Shown: positions 12,412 through 23,942, counted from the stretch's first letter. The stretch is DNA of 64,000 nucleotides from Drechslerella dactyloides (GCA_020064725.1 JAGTWJ010000001.1:496001-560000), one strand, 5' to 3'. Numbers and translations: made by a program. Notes: generated by a model not told the origin, from the letters alone.

Positions 12412-13136
12412 CGTAACAGCGGCTGATGACTGAAAAAGTCGCCACGGGAAAATTCAGGTGCGCTTGCTATTCTGTCAACTTCAGAAATCTGTAAGTCCTC
12501 TGTCTGACTCTTAATTCCTTGGAGGAAGCCTCAGGAAAAGAGCGTGAGCGACAGGAGGAAGAGAGACGGCTCACCATCGTATCGTTCCCGATAGCCAGCA
12601 GGTAAACCAACCTGGGGGCTGCCTCTGAATCTGCTGCATTGGGATAATTCATAATCGGCAGTACGGATGGCACAGCCAATGTATCGGTAAAGGACGGCGC
12701 CGGCCCTCAATCACAGGCATCGTCGACAGAAAAAGCTCACCAGCTTCCCTTCTGGGCAGCTTTCAGCATCCATCGACGCGAAGGACCAGGGTTGGCCACT
12801 TCGTATTGGCTTTGCGAGAAGAAGCTTTGTGCAAGTGTGGAGACCAGTGTTGTTAGTCATGGTGGTGAGTCTTGGTCGGCTAGGCAGGATAAGGCCTTGG
12901 CCGAAGGTTAGCGTCATCGTGGAGAAACCCGCAGAAAATATCTGACACTGGTCTCTGCGACTTCAAGGCCGACCCGACACCTGCTTACCAACCGAGAGGG
13001 CCCCGTCGGAGGTACCGCAGCCTAGATCCCTCATATAAGTCGCTTTTCACGCTGCTACGAAAGCACCAGCATCGTATACCTCAGCCAGCGATCGATACTA
13101 CCAGAACGTTAACCAAATCACCACGCCGCCGCCGCA
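12412..13136. promoter_or_regulatory. Divergent promoter region, ankyrin gene / SDO1
   Basis: Separates the start of the ankyrin gene (-) from the start of SDO1 (+). No open frame of note. No specific binding site could be assigned by eye. Confidence 0.5.
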
Positions 13137-14009
13137 ATGTCGCGCGTCCAGCAGCCTTCCGGCTCGATCAAGCTTACCAATGTCTCTATTGTGCGCATGC
13201 GCAAAGCGAAAAAGCGCTTCGAGCTCGCATGCTACAAGAACAAGGTCCTCGAATGGCGAAACGGCGTTGAGAAGGACATCGACGAGGTGCTTCAGATCCA
13301 CCAGGTCTTCCTGAACACCTCAAAAGGCGCTGTCGCTCCGACCGCAGATCTACAAAAGGCATGGCCGGGGAGATCGCAGGAAGAGATCATACTTGAGATA
13401 CTTGCCAAGGGGGAGCTGCAGGTCGGAGATAAAGAACGAGGGCAGCAGCTAGAGATGTTACAGAAAGAGGTGGTCCAGATCGTTGCTGAGAAATGCGTGG
13501 ACCCCGGGACTGGCAGAGTATATACCACCGGTATGATCGAAAAGGCTCTGGAAGGATTGATGGCAAAGAGTCAAGCTGCTACCAATGGCAACGGAGAGAG
13601 CAGCAGTTCGGCAGCTGCAGATAACGGAGAGAAGGGCAAGGAGAAGGCAAAGGATAACGAAAAGGAAACACCAAGATGGACGGGTGTCGTTACTTCAAAG
13701 TCTGCGAAATCACAGGCACTGGAGGCTATCAAAGCGCTGCTGCATTACCAACCAGTTCCGATAGCGCGAGCGAGGATGAGGCTCAGAATATTCCTACCCT
13801 CTGCGGTCGCCAAAAAAATCAAACCAAGCATCACGGACATGTGCGACAAGGTTTTAGACGAAGACTTCGGCGGTGATGGATGGAACGCCGAGGTTATCTG
13901 TGAACCTGGCATGTATCGGCAGATCAATGATATGGTAGGGAAGGAAGCGAAGGGGAGAGGCAGAGTGGAAGTACTTGATACGGCCGTTATCGCAAACGAC
14001 GAAGATTGA
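13137..14009 (+). CDS. SDO1: Ribosome maturation protein SDO1/SBDS
   Basis: Single exon, 290 aa. SBDS family proteins act with the GTPase EFL1 to release eIF6 (TIF6) from pre-60S ribosomal subunits in the cytoplasm. The N-terminal FYSH domain is recognisable from the start (IKLTNVSIVRMRKAKKRFE, then ACYKNKVLEWRNGVEKDIDEVL and the exposed VFLNTSKGAVA loop), followed by the helical domain (GELQVGDKERGQQLE, DPGTGRVYTTGMIEKAL) and the ferredoxin-like C-terminal domain (PIARARMRLRIFLP). The protein is about 40 residues longer than the yeast form because of a Ser/Asn/Lys/Glu-rich low-complexity insert near residues 145-175, between two helices of the central domain, a position that tolerates insertion. 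The start is the first ATG and matches the family N-terminus. Confidence 0.95.
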   Translation: MSRVQQPSGSIKLTNVSIVRMRKAKKRFELACYKNKVLEWRNGVEKDIDEVLQIHQVFLNTSKGAVAPTADLQKAWPGRSQEEIILEILAKGELQVGDKERGQQLEMLQKEVVQIVAEKCVDPGTGRVYTTGMIEKALEGLMAKSQAATNGNGESSSSAAADNGEKGKEKAKDNEKETPRWTGVVTSKSAKSQALEAIKALLHYQPVPIARARMRLRIFLPSAVAKKIKPSITDMCDKVLDEDFGGDGWNAEVICEPGMYRQINDMVGKEAKGRGRVEVLDTAVIANDED

Positions 14010-14452
14010 TTGGTGCTGGTAGCTTAAAAGTTTCAAGACTCTGGTCTGGGTGCATATAGATTTCTTGGGTCTGTCTTTCTGGGAGTTCTCGGGGTTAAAA
14101 GATAGTGGGTCTGGCGTCTATACATTGAACCTATCCCGCAGATATCTAATTCACGTCTTCCATGTTGCTACATAAATCTAATATCCTCATAGAAGACGCT
14201 GCTCCGATGAGCTCTAGTGGTTAATGTATTATAGTTCAAGAACCGAATAGCTCTTTTCGGAAGGGTAGTGTAATGGTTACATCGAAAGACATCGACGCCG
14301 TATGGATATTATCCCATGATAACCAGAGGATTAATGCATTTCCCACAATGATACAGAGGAAAGGAGGTTACAGAGGTAAAAAGGAATCGTCAGAGGAAGT
14401 AGGCGTAAGAAAAATGTGTATCTTAAAAAACAAGTAGCAAAAGACGATGCGC
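14010..14452. other. Convergent intergenic region SDO1 / RPS18
   Basis: Shared 3' flank of two tail-to-tail genes. A GGTAGTGTAATGGTTA-like string near 14264-14280 resembles a tRNA D-arm but no T-arm or acceptor stem follows. Confidence 0.6.
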
Positions 14453-15232
14453 TTAACCACCCTTCTTCTTCGACACACCGACGGTACGTCCGCGACGACT
14501 AGATTTCATTTCACGTTAGCATATGGCTCCTATATAGATCATCAGAATTCCAAGCAGGCTTAGTTGCCCTGACATACCCAGTCGTCTTGGTGTGCTGGCC
14601 CCTAACTCTCAGGCCCCAGAAGTGTCTCAAACCACGGTGACACCGGATCTTCTTTAACCGTTCCAAGTCCTCACGGAGCTTGCTCTGGAGACCGTTGGCG
14701 AGAATCTGCGAGTTCTTGCCGTCGACGATGTCGTGTCGCCTGTTCAGGAACCAAGAGGGGATCTTGTAGGCGGTTGGGTCCTGAATGATGGTGATGATGC
14801 GTTCGAGTTCTTCAATAGTGAGCTCTCCGGCACTATATGACAGTATTTTCGTTAGATATCCGCCTGCTTCGTGGTTGCACCGTAGCGGGGGCATTTACCG
14901 CTTCGACAGGTCGATATCAGCCTTCTTGCAGACCAAGTTGGAGTATCGGCGACCGACACCACCAATCTTGGTCATGGCGTACATGACCTTCTGCTTTCCG
15001 TCAACATTGGTGTTGAGGAGACGCAACTATATCCGCAAGAGATTCTCCCGTCAGCATTTCTGTCGTGATGTTGATGATGTTCCTCCCATCTGCCATCTCA
15101 TGATTTTTCGAGCTTTTCACGCCCCTCCACAGTCCACTCTATCTTCCTCAACGTGAGGGCCGGCGACCTGGGTCCAGCGGGGATACTAACGATGTATTGG
15201 AAGTTGGATTTCTCGGGGTTGACGAGCGACAT
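14453..15232 (-). CDS. RPS18: 40S ribosomal protein S18 (uS13)
   Basis: Four exons on the minus strand: 15232-15191, 15026-14899, 14832-14578 and 14498-14453, summing to 156 aa, exactly the expected length for fungal S18. The small-subunit protein sits in the head of the 40S and contacts the P-site tRNA and the B1 bridge. Recognisable stretches: [81 protein letters not shown] and the basic tail [14 protein letters not shown]. Introns are 164, 66 and 79 nt with clear donors (GTTAGT, GTAAAT, GTATGT) and a CTAAC branch point in the second. The intron-rich 5' half is typical for ribosomal protein genes. Confidence 0.95.
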
Positions 15233-17493
15233 GATGGGCGGATGGCGATGTTGTCCGGAAGGCTTGCCGGAGGGTGATGTCTGTCGTGTCGATGCTAAGG
15301 ACTCAGATTGAAGATGCTTCGACACACAAATTTTGGAGAGAAAGCGCTAGTCACAAAGAGTAAGGTCTCAGGGCTTTCAAGCCCTAGCCAGCATCCACCG
15401 AAAAGGGAAGCATGGCTGTTGTCAAACGTCTTTTTGTCAAACACATACCAACGCAATACCCAAAGCAACACATCTCAGTTTTTCATAGCAGCAAACACAC
15501 TAGCCTCAAAGCCTGTAAACTTGTCGAGGCTAAGATCCATGGTCGGATGGAATGGTGTCTGAGCCAGCTACCGATACCACGACTACGACTTGGCTTACGG
15601 GATCATCGCGTACATGGACTCGATTGATCGGTGATAAGGTCATAGGAAATTGTCATGATCGATACCAAAAACCCACGCCATGAAAGATGTCGGCGATCGA
15701 GCTCGTTTGCCCAGTCAGTCCTGACTCTGCCACGCTTTCAGGATTGATGTTTCGTTGTAGCCATGTCGATGCATCGATGGTGGTGAGCCTACGATCGGTA
15801 ATCTCCACCCTAGCGGCAACATTCTTTCTCATCAGGCCATTATGCAACATGTTGGCAGACGACTCGCAGCGCAAAGATGCCTGTCCATGTAGCTTTTCCT
15901 TCGCTAGCAGCGGAGGCAACCACCTTAGTCCTGAATTACCAAACGTTGCATCGGACGTCATCCCAACTCGCCAACCCAGGCAGCTCTGAATCTCGGAGCC
16001 TGGCAGGAAGGATTTGAGTATGCCCTGAAATCTAATATTTGTGGTAACATCAAAATTAGGGTAGACGGCAAGGGCCGGAGACTGGCTCCCTCAATTTCCA
16101 TGTCTGAGCCTCTAGCTAACCATATGGAGATTTCTGGATTCAGGGTTTTTAACAGAATGCGGTTACTGAGCTCACTAGGATTCATAAAACCTCGATCCCC
16201 AAGCGTCAAAATCAGCAGACCTCAGGCTGGACACTGGTTTTGGACCAGCTGAGCCCTATGTTAATGGTGAATTGAGGCTGTTGGGAAACTCGGACGACAA
16301 AGCGGGGTCTGGGGAAGAATCATAAGATGGTAGCTTTGGCCACACAATCGCAAACTACGCTTAGAATGTAGAGTTCCGACAAGACGTGTTTCCAATATTG
16401 GACATATAATCCCATCTGAACAATGAAGCTCCGTAGAGGAAATTAGCTGAATTGAGCAAAGACAATGGAGCCAAAACTCTCCGCATCTGCGAGCAGTGAA
16501 CCTTGTGAGTTCATGTGGTGGCTGCCTCACCGTGAAACGGCCGCGCCTGTCAAGAAGTGGGAGCTCAACGCTGCGGTTCAGCGTCGGCTCATATGCATGA
16601 CATAACCGTTTTCTCGCTTTGCTTCCTTGAAACTCGTTAGCTCAGAGTGCCGACTACCGGATCCTTTGAAGCCAACTTTCGTCCAAATCCAAGCTAGGTT
16701 ATTGCTCGCGGCGGAGACACCACTGTCGAGGCTTTCAGATGGACTGGAATCGAAATCTGGGTTGGTGAACACGAGCCCCGGTACCGGCCTGGTCTGCCTA
16801 GGTCCCCCCTGCCAGGCGTCTGGTCCCTTAGCGGAAAGTCAAAAGACTAGCCTCGGGAAGCTCCACAACGCAGCCTGCAGCCACAACCAAAGAAAAGTCG
16901 GATATCTAGATGCATCGGCCATCGAGGCGCCGAAAAGTAATTCTGTGAGTTATAATTTCGTACTAGCGATACACTGCACACAATACTACGAAGCTCGGGG
17001 ACAAATACTCCGCATCTAACGAAGCTGTGTATCTCCAATCAGGACTAGTTTTCTGCCCCGCGCTATGGCGAAACATGGTGTTTTTGAAGCCTGACCACAG
17101 CCAGCGAATCGCGGTGGGAGGCTCTCGTGCAGAAAAAGAAACACCGATGTAAAAAAATAAAATACGGATCTGCATCTGTACTGGGATTTTTCTACGTGGC
17201 TGCAGTGTTGGCGGCGCATTGGCGCGGCTGCTAGTGCTTGATTCAGGTACGAAAAGCTGGGGGTTCGCAATTTCTGCATCGAAAATTGGCAACTGAATGA
17301 TTGACTAACGCACACATAAGATTATGATGGTATATCGGTTTGCTTCTGACAACTGTGCCCGATAATTATAACTTTCAGTCGACGAACTTCGCCAGTAGTA
17401 TGTTAGTGGGTTTGGCGATAATAAATGCATCAGTCTCTTTCTGATGATATAAGTCTTACTGGATATCCTACGCACATCGGATGGGCCATAAGC

Positions 17494-17527
17494 CTGGGCA
17501 AACTGAGCCTCTGGGCAAACTGAGCCT
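17494..17527 (+). repeat. 17-bp perfect tandem duplication
   Basis: CTGGGCAAACTGAGCCT occurs twice head to tail in otherwise gene-free DNA. Confidence 0.9.
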
Positions 17528-18258
17528 GGAGGCTACTAGGTCGATCTAGGTTTCTAGAACATTGCCTCCAACCGCTAGGTCCTTTTGGGGGGGCATGCCT
17601 AAAACATATTAATCTTAATATATTAATTTATGGTTTCGTTAACAGATAGTTTATTATTCGGGTTGAGTCAGCGTCAAAATAGACGCATGTGGGTGCTGGC
17701 TGTGACATAAATATCAACTATTGAAAAGCGCTGAAAATATCGAGGTCTAGCTTTGAATGATGTCGGAGCCAAGGAATTCTTTCTAAATTCCATGCATATA
17801 AGTGCCATAAGGTTTATTCCGTAAAGATGCCAATATGCAATGTCGAGACGTCGAGAGCTCAAGCTGATACAGGCTAACCGTTGCGAGACAACAATCCAAC
17901 ACTTGCGCTAGGCTCGGCGTCGCTGCCTCCGCTCATACACGCCTATGAAAGTAGTATTGACGTCGACGAAGGTTATTTACGAACAAAGATGTCTCGCACG
18001 CTTGCGCAGCTGCACGCCAGACTATGCTGTCGAGTAAGACGTCTAGCAAAGAAGCAAAACAAGCATCCGTACGACGCCGTTGCGCATATACCGAAAAAAA
18101 TTCAACAAACCAGGGTCTAGGGTGCACAGTGCCAGGACCGGGGGTAGTGTTGCGGACCACAAAGGACGCAATGTCAGAATGTTTTGGAGCCCTGTATGTG
18201 AAGGGCAAGTCCTATCGCCGCGGTACGATTTGCTCTTAGAAAGACATAACTGCCTTGT

Positions 18259-18282
18259 ATTGCATAATACATTGCATAATAC
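18259..18282 (+). repeat. 12-bp perfect tandem duplication
   Basis: ATTGCATAATAC twice, about 340 bp upstream of the MFS transporter start; could be promoter sequence. Confidence 0.9.
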
Positions 18283-18621
18283 ACTCAGCTTCCTGATGTC
18301 GCAAGATTGGGGCGTTTCACTACCAACTGTTGTATTGAGACTTCGAAGCGAATCTGGGTGAGCGTGGAGTATGGGGCACCCCACCCCCAAGCTAAGCTAG
18401 AGCGTCCAGCTCATGAGATGGGGAATATAAGATGGACGTGTCCCGGCAATCTGTTGTCATCATTATCTATCTCGAACTCCCTCAATCCACGAACGTGACG
18501 TCCATTGAGTGGGTTGTGTCTTATAGGGACTCAGCCAATTCCATTACGTCGATTCTTTCTCTTTTTCTCTTTTCCTCCATTTGAGAACGTCTCTCTATCC
18601 ATAGTTACAACTTCCACAAAG

Positions 18622-20463
18622 ATGTCTGGTGCGCAAGAAGACGCCGCCATCAAAGGCGGTTCGGCGGCTGTTGATGTCGATGTGATCGATGATGGTGGTT
18701 TCGCAACGGAGCAAGAGGTCAGGATGACCTTCAGGGAAGGAATGAAGCGGTATCCATATGCCATTCTGTGGTCCATGTTATTATCATGTGCCATCATCAT
18801 GGAAGGTTTCGATCTCGTTTTGATCGGAAACTTCTTCGGATACCCGGAATTCAAAAAGAAATATGGCTATCAGAAGGCCGATGGCACCTACAATATCTCG
18901 GCCAAGTGGCAGACCAGTTTGTCGAACGCTACCTACGTTGGTGAGATTATCGGTCTTTTCATCAACGGTATCGTTTCCGAGAAATATGGCTATCGCAAGA
19001 CCATGATTGCCTCCCTGTCCATTCTGACCGCTCTTATCTTCATTCCTTTTTTCGCCCCCAATATCGAAGTCCTCCTGGTCGGTGCCATCACTCTGGGTAT
19101 CCCATGGGGTGTCTTCCAGACCCTCACGACTGCCTACGCCTCTGAGGTCTGTCCAACGGCGCTCAGAGCTTATCTGACTACGTTCGTCAACTTGTGCTGG
19201 GTCATCGGGCAACTTATTGCCAGCTCGGTTCTCCGTGGCTTCTTGAGCCGCCACGACGAGTGGGCCTACAGAATCCCATACGCCTTGCAGTGGGTTTGGC
19301 CTGTGCCTATCATCATCGGCTGCATCTTCGCACCTGAGTCTCCCTGGTGGCTTGTCCGTCAGAACCGAATTAAGGATGCGGAAAATGCTGTTCGTCGTCT
19401 TACTGCCGAAGACAGCGGTGTCGACATCCAGAAGGCAGTCTCCGCGATGATCCGTACGAACGAGCTTGAGAAAGAGATTACTAGTGGTACCAGCTACTGG
19501 GATTGTTTCAAGGGCACTGACCTGCGCCGGACTGAGATCGCATGCATGGTCTGGGCCATTCAGCAACTCTGTGGTACATCGTTGGCCGCATACAGTATGT
19601 TAACTACCGCACCTATAAGCGACTATTCTCGTTCTATGATAACTAACATTGTCTTTTCTCCTAGGCACATACTTCCTGCAAGAAGCTGGCGTTGCTGTTG
19701 GCGCGTCGTTCGACTTTACCATGGGCGCATACGCCTTGGGTATCTGCGGCACGCTTTCTTCCTGGCTCCTCATGGGTAAAGTTGGTCGCCGAACACTCTA
19801 TTTATGGGGTCTTGTCGGCCTCTTCCTGGCCCTTACAGTTATCGGCGTTCTTGGTATTCCCAAGGCAAATATGGGCATTGCGATCGGGTCGGCTTTGCTG
19901 GTAAGTAACTTCAACACTGTTCGCTTGTTGCATTCTTCATGAAGCTTGATGCTTACTTTCGCCATTCTCCAGGTTTTCACTCTCATCTACGACATCACCA
20001 TTGGCCCTGTGTGCTACGCCCTGGTTTCTGAAATGTCTACAACCCGTCTCAGATCCAAGTCTATTGTCCTGGCGAGAAACTTCTACAATATCGTCGGTAT
20101 AATCGTCAATGTTATCACGCCCCTCCTCGTGAACACCGATTCCCTGAACTGGAAGGGCAAAGCCGGTTTCTTCTGGGCTGGGTCTTGCCTCCTGTGCTTC
20201 ATCTACTGCTACTTCAGACTGCCTGAGCCTGCAAACAGGAGTTACTTGGAGATGGATATCCGTAAGTTGCACCACCGACTCCCAGATTATCTGACATGTT
20301 ACAAGATTACTAACGAGGATGTCAAAAAACAGTGTTCGAGAACAAGATCTCTGCGAGAAAATTCGCCAAGACACCTGTGGATTCCGTTGCTGGTGCGATA
20401 GGAACATCTTCGTCCTCGGGCTCCATCAAGGATCAGTCGGTTGAGCACGTTGAGAAAATCTAA
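18622..20463 (+). CDS. MFS sugar transporter, maltose/alpha-glucoside permease type
   Basis: Four exons (18622-19594, 19665-19900, 19973-20261, 20333-20463) joined by three introns of 70-72 nt; 542 aa. Twelve-helix major facilitator of the sugar-porter family, plasma membrane proton symporter. Seen: GFDLVLIGNFFGYPEF at helix 1, the loop EKYGYRKT, TAYASEVCPTALRAYLTTFVNLCWVIGQ (helices 4-5), APESPWWLVRQNR after helix 6, QQLCGTSLAAYSTYFL in helix 7, KVGRRTLYLWG in the loop after helix 8, and PEPANRSYLEMDILF near the C-terminus. This set is that of the MAL/alpha-glucoside branch rather than the hexose branch. I use the ATG at 18622 and not the in-frame ATG at 18505, since the intervening 39 residues read as CT-rich leader. 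The tail after the last intron is Ser-rich and cytoplasmic. Substrate is inferred from family only. Confidence 0.9.
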
Positions 20464-21584
20464 ATTCTCACGTCCAACGCTCAGAGAAGGTGACCCTTCA
20501 TATTCTTGAATAAATTTATGATCTCACGGTTATTATCTTTCTTTCATTCTTTAATATTTTCCTGAATACCCTTTTTATCGGTTGCGGGGATGCTTTATGG
20601 GGTTCTGATTTACGTATCATCTGCTTTCTGTTATGAACTTTACGAGATGCGAGATGTCTCTGATATATCTTCATTTATGCATGCATGTATATCGTTATTG
20701 TTTTTTTTTCTTTTTTTTTTGCCGACACTATAGGTGTTGAAACATGAAACTAGAAGCCGGCATACATACTAGCAATACAATGCCTATGGGTTGAAGCTCA
20801 ATATGACATTTACGAAAATTCCTTAAATTTATAAACTGCACTGATGCATCTATGCCCCGGACATCTGCACTCATCAGATATGGGTTGCAAATTAAAATTT
20901 GCAGAGGGTTTTTTCTGTTCAATTTGATTACGAGACAACACTTTGAAACCAGGATGCAGGATGCAATTAGTATCAGTCTCGGATAACGCCGGGTCATTCG
21001 CACCTTGAGCAGGACTGCAACTGAAGTAACGGCCACCTTAGCCAAACCATTTTGCTCACGTAAACTTACAACGGTGCGCTGCACATGAGAATACGTCGCG
21101 GCCACGGGGAGACCATATTATCTCAACGCCGTCGCAACATAAAGCATAACGTAACATGGACAATTACCCAGGCGAAAAGTCGCCCTTGTCACAGAAGTAT
21201 ATTGGGCTCCCTAAAATCTTCAAAATAACACGATATTTATCATGAAGACCTTTTGAGAGAGATGCATCTGGGTGTGGCAGATCCGGTAATCGCCATGGGA
21301 AAGGGAAAGATGGCCCTACGAGGTTTTGGAGATCGGGATCGCCTCGAATCAAAATATAACATAATTGTGCTGCCCATACAAATTCCACTTTCTTGCTGTA
21401 TGGCCGGGCCATCACGGCCCTCGAGCCCGTCCCCGAATTAATTTCCCCAACAGAGTTCTCGTTTGGCCTTGGCCAGAGGTATCTTGTACGACGTTCCCCA
21501 AAATACCGCTTCTCAATATCCGCTTCTCAATATCCGCTCCTCAATATCCATTTTAGGTGGAAAGTAAAGTAACTTTCTTCCAAA
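20464..21584. other. Intergenic with triple 14-bp repeat upstream of the HET-C-like gene
   Basis: No gene seen. T-rich tracts at about 20699-20721 follow the MFS gene. Three consecutive 14-bp units (CCGCTTCTCAATAT, the third with one change) occupy 21506-21547, ending 37 bp before the next start codon. Confidence 0.6.
21506..21547 (+). repeat. 3 x 14-bp tandem repeat in the leader or promoter
   Basis: Units at 21506, 21520 and 21534, the last with T to C at the sixth base. It sits immediately upstream of the HET-C-like start codon, so it is either promoter or 5' UTR. Confidence 0.85.
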
Positions 21585-23942
21585 ATGGGGCGACTTACAA
21601 CGCTTCATTTCCTCTTATGTCTCGTCACTCTGCCACATGTATTGGCATTTATACCTACCGACCTCAAGGCTGCCTTCGGGTTCTTTGGGACTTCTCATGA
21701 AACTCAAACCAAGAACGCCATCAAACTCATCTGGAAGGCCTACTTTGGAGAAGGTGCAGCGAATATACCAACCGCCGCCATGACGAGAGCTCTAAAGGAG
21801 ATATCTGGCGCAAATGCGTTTGTTGATGAGGACCAAGAAAAAGGGGAGCTGCATTTTGACGGCGAGAGTTTCACTGAAGGGCAAGAGCGGCTTGTAGACT
21901 TCGCGAACTGGACAATTGAGGCGGTCAGAAACAACGATTCGATTGGTGCGCGCAAATTACTCGGACAGGCCCTCCACACTGTCCAGGACTTCTACGCTCA
22001 CAGTAACTACTTGGAGATGCAGCTCGCGGCGGGGAGCAAAAAGCTAGTTCCTCACCCGGGACTAGGAATTGAAGGCACAATGTTCCATCCACTCGCAAAG
22101 ACCGTCGATACCTGCAAGCCATGCGAGAACTCGATCCAGTGCACGGAAGGTTGTGAGAAGAACTTGCTTCCCGCAGGTTTAACATCTGGATATTACGGTG
22201 GAGAGCCCAATTATCCAAAGCCATCCAAGTTCAAATGCAGCCACGGCGGTTTCCTCGACACATCGTCCCTCTTGTTCGGGGCCCCGGCCGTCTACTTCGG
22301 ACAGGGAATCAACAAGGATTCGAAAAGCTGTAAATTTTCTCCGCACGTTGATTTCCACGATCGGGCGGCGGAACTTGCCACTGTTGCAACCAGGCTGTAT
22401 ATAATCAACACCGTCACCAGCAAGATAACGCAGCAACAGAGGGCCCTGCTATTTGGTACCGATCTGGGTGCTTATTCGCTATGGAACGACTATCCGGAGT
22501 GGTGGGATTATGTCGACGACTTCATCAAGCTGCACAAGAGAGAGGATCCTACAATCGTGCACCGCAGGGCCACAGCGCTACGGAAGGGCTGGCACACATT
22601 CGTGGCAGCAAAGAATGTGCATGAGCACGGTGTCGCCCTTGCGAGGGCAGTCGCGAGAGACAAGTTCCACCCACTCCAGTTTGTCCGGCGAGATCTGCCG
22701 GAGAATCTGACCGACTATTCTGGGTGGAAGGATGTTGCCACCGAGACGGGCGGACATGTCATTAAAATTGGGGAGAACGACGACATTGAGAAGACGGCTG
22801 ATTTTCTAAAAATGCTCTCACAACCTGACTTTGCGGAGATCCTGTCCGTTGCTGGAGTTGTGCAAAAGGATGCCGTCGTCGATTTCACGTTCTCAATCGA
22901 CTCGACGTTGGAGTCACTTCTGTTCTCTACGAGTGGCGTGGGTTCATTCGAGCTCTTCTATCCAGACGGCTGCCGATATCCACTCGACCCTTCGGCCAAC
23001 AAGTATGTTCACAAAAGGGAGCTCAGCGACAATATCGCCGTGAACATCACATCAGTACCCGCACCTGGCGCATATAAGATCTCTCTTCGATGCAATGGCG
23101 ATTACACGCTCTCGATATCCGGCAACAGCAGTCTTTTCCTCGCAGGATTCCAGTTCGTTGAGATACGCGGTCGACCAGGTCACGAAGGAGCCTTCCCAAT
23201 ATTCGGCTCGCCAGTTACCGGCCAGTCATCTCTCGTAGAAGCATACGTGCACGGCAACTTCACCGATGGTGCATTCGAGTTCCGCACTAAAGGAAACGAA
23301 TTCATCGTGGAACAAAGTGCTATCAAGGTGGATACCGAGGTTTTGCACCACGGAACGCGTTTCGAGGGCGAAAGCACGCCGATACCAACGGACGAGTTTA
23401 TGGTCTACATGAAGGGTGTGAACGACAAGGGAGAAGAGTTCCAGCGAGCGTTGATACACATGATATCTCCGTCGCATGTGAAACTTAGTCTTCCCAAAGC
23501 CGAAGCAGCGATGCTCCAAGCTGGCAAGGTGGCGACAGTTCCAGTGACGGTGCTTAACGTTGCGGAATTCGACGATACCTACGACATCTTTGCGGTCGAC
23601 GAAAAGGACGTTATTACCCATGTTTCCCAAAACCAGATGTTATTGAAAGCGGGAGAGACTGGTACTTTTGACGTCACAATGCAGCCTGCTCAGGATGCCG
23701 TGGTTGGGTCGAATCACATCCTGGTGTCGGTTAAAGGTCGCAGGACGCGGGGAAATAAGGCCGTTGTGAGGGCTGTGATCCACCCGGAGCCGACAGTGAC
23801 GTCTGATTCGGAGATCACACAGCACTACTATGCTAACGAGACGGAGCAGTTGATTCTGGATATGATAGAGCAAGATAACCAAGGTAAACTGCTTCTGGGT
23901 CCTGACGATTTTGTTTGGGGAGTGGAGGTTTCCGCGAGGTAG
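21585..23942 (+). CDS. Secreted HET-C / VWA7-like protein
   Basis: Uninterrupted 785-aa frame. The N-terminus (MGRLTTLHFLLCLVTLPHVLA) is a good signal peptide, and several N-x-S/T sites follow. Residues ~25-290 resemble the HET-C-type domain shared by fungal HET-C and animal VWA7/G7c, including GQALHTVQDFYAHSNYLEMQ near residue 128; the H-x3-D-x3-H arrangement (about 131/135/139) recalls metal-binding helices of zinc-dependent phospholipase C folds, but catalysis is only an inference. A Cys-rich loop (CKPCENSIQCTEGCEK) is inside this part. Residues ~385-545 resemble the region that follows the vWA domain in hemicentin/VWA7 (TGGHVIKI.., DFTFSIDSTLESLLFSTSG..FELFYPDG), and the rest looks like beta-sandwich repeats. 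A vWA domain with a DxSxS site is not seen. The protein probably acts at the cell surface or outside. Sub-family relation to Neurospora HET-C incompatibility is uncertain. Confidence 0.75.
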   Translation: MGRLTTLHFLLCLVTLPHVLAFIPTDLKAAFGFFGTSHETQTKNAIKLIWKAYFGEGAANIPTAAMTRALKEISGANAFVDEDQEKGELHFDGESFTEGQERLVDFANWTIEAVRNNDSIGARKLLGQALHTVQDFYAHSNYLEMQLAAGSKKLVPHPGLGIEGTMFHPLAKTVDTCKPCENSIQCTEGCEKNLLPAGLTSGYYGGEPNYPKPSKFKCSHGGFLDTSSLLFGAPAVYFGQGINKDSKSCKFSPHVDFHDRAAELATVATRLYIINTVTSKITQQQRALLFGTDLGAYSLWNDYPEWWDYVDDFIKLHKREDPTIVHRRATALRKGWHTFVAAKNVHEHGVALARAVARDKFHPLQFVRRDLPENLTDYSGWKDVATETGGHVIKIGENDDIEKTADFLKMLSQPDFAEILSVAGVVQKDAVVDFTFSIDSTLESLLFSTSGVGSFELFYPDGCRYPLDPSANKYVHKRELSDNIAVNITSVPAPGAYKISLRCNGDYTLSISGNSSLFLAGFQFVEIRGRPGHEGAFPIFGSPVTGQSSLVEAYVHGNFTDGAFEFRTKGNEFIVEQSAIKVDTEVLHHGTRFEGESTPIPTDEFMVYMKGVNDKGEEFQRALIHMISPSHVKLSLPKAEAAMLQAGKVATVPVTVLNVAEFDDTYDIFAVDEKDVITHVSQNQMLLKAGETGTFDVTMQPAQDAVVGSNHILVSVKGRRTRGNKAVVRAVIHPEPTVTSDSEITQHYYANETEQLILDMIEQDNQGKLLLGPDDFVWGVEVSAR

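Larger units (their letters stand above)
15233..18621. other. 3.4-kb region without a supported gene
   Basis: Several minus-strand frames of 60-100 codons between 15650 and 16770 do not connect into a gene by plausible splicing and show no domain. Two perfect small tandem duplications are visible: a 17-bp unit at 17494-17527 and a 12-bp unit (ATTGCATAATAC) at 18259-18282. The last ~100 bp before 18622 is strongly CT-rich (TTCTTTCTCTTTTTCTCTTT), as in many fungal core promoters, and serves the MFS gene. Confidence 0.5.

Noticed and set aside
14258..14330. tRNA-like D-arm string (GGGTAGTGTAATGGTTACATCG) after SDO1
   Set aside because: No matching anticodon stem, T-arm or acceptor stem follows; it is most likely 3' UTR.
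15650..16780. Chain of minus-strand frames that might be one gene
   Set aside because: No splice sites join them in phase and no family is recognised; single frames are below 105 codons.
8174..20463. Amylase plus maltose-type MFS transporter as a starch-use cluster
   Set aside because: They are 8 kb apart with unrelated ribosome genes between them, and the amylase has no signal peptide, so it is not a secreted starch enzyme.
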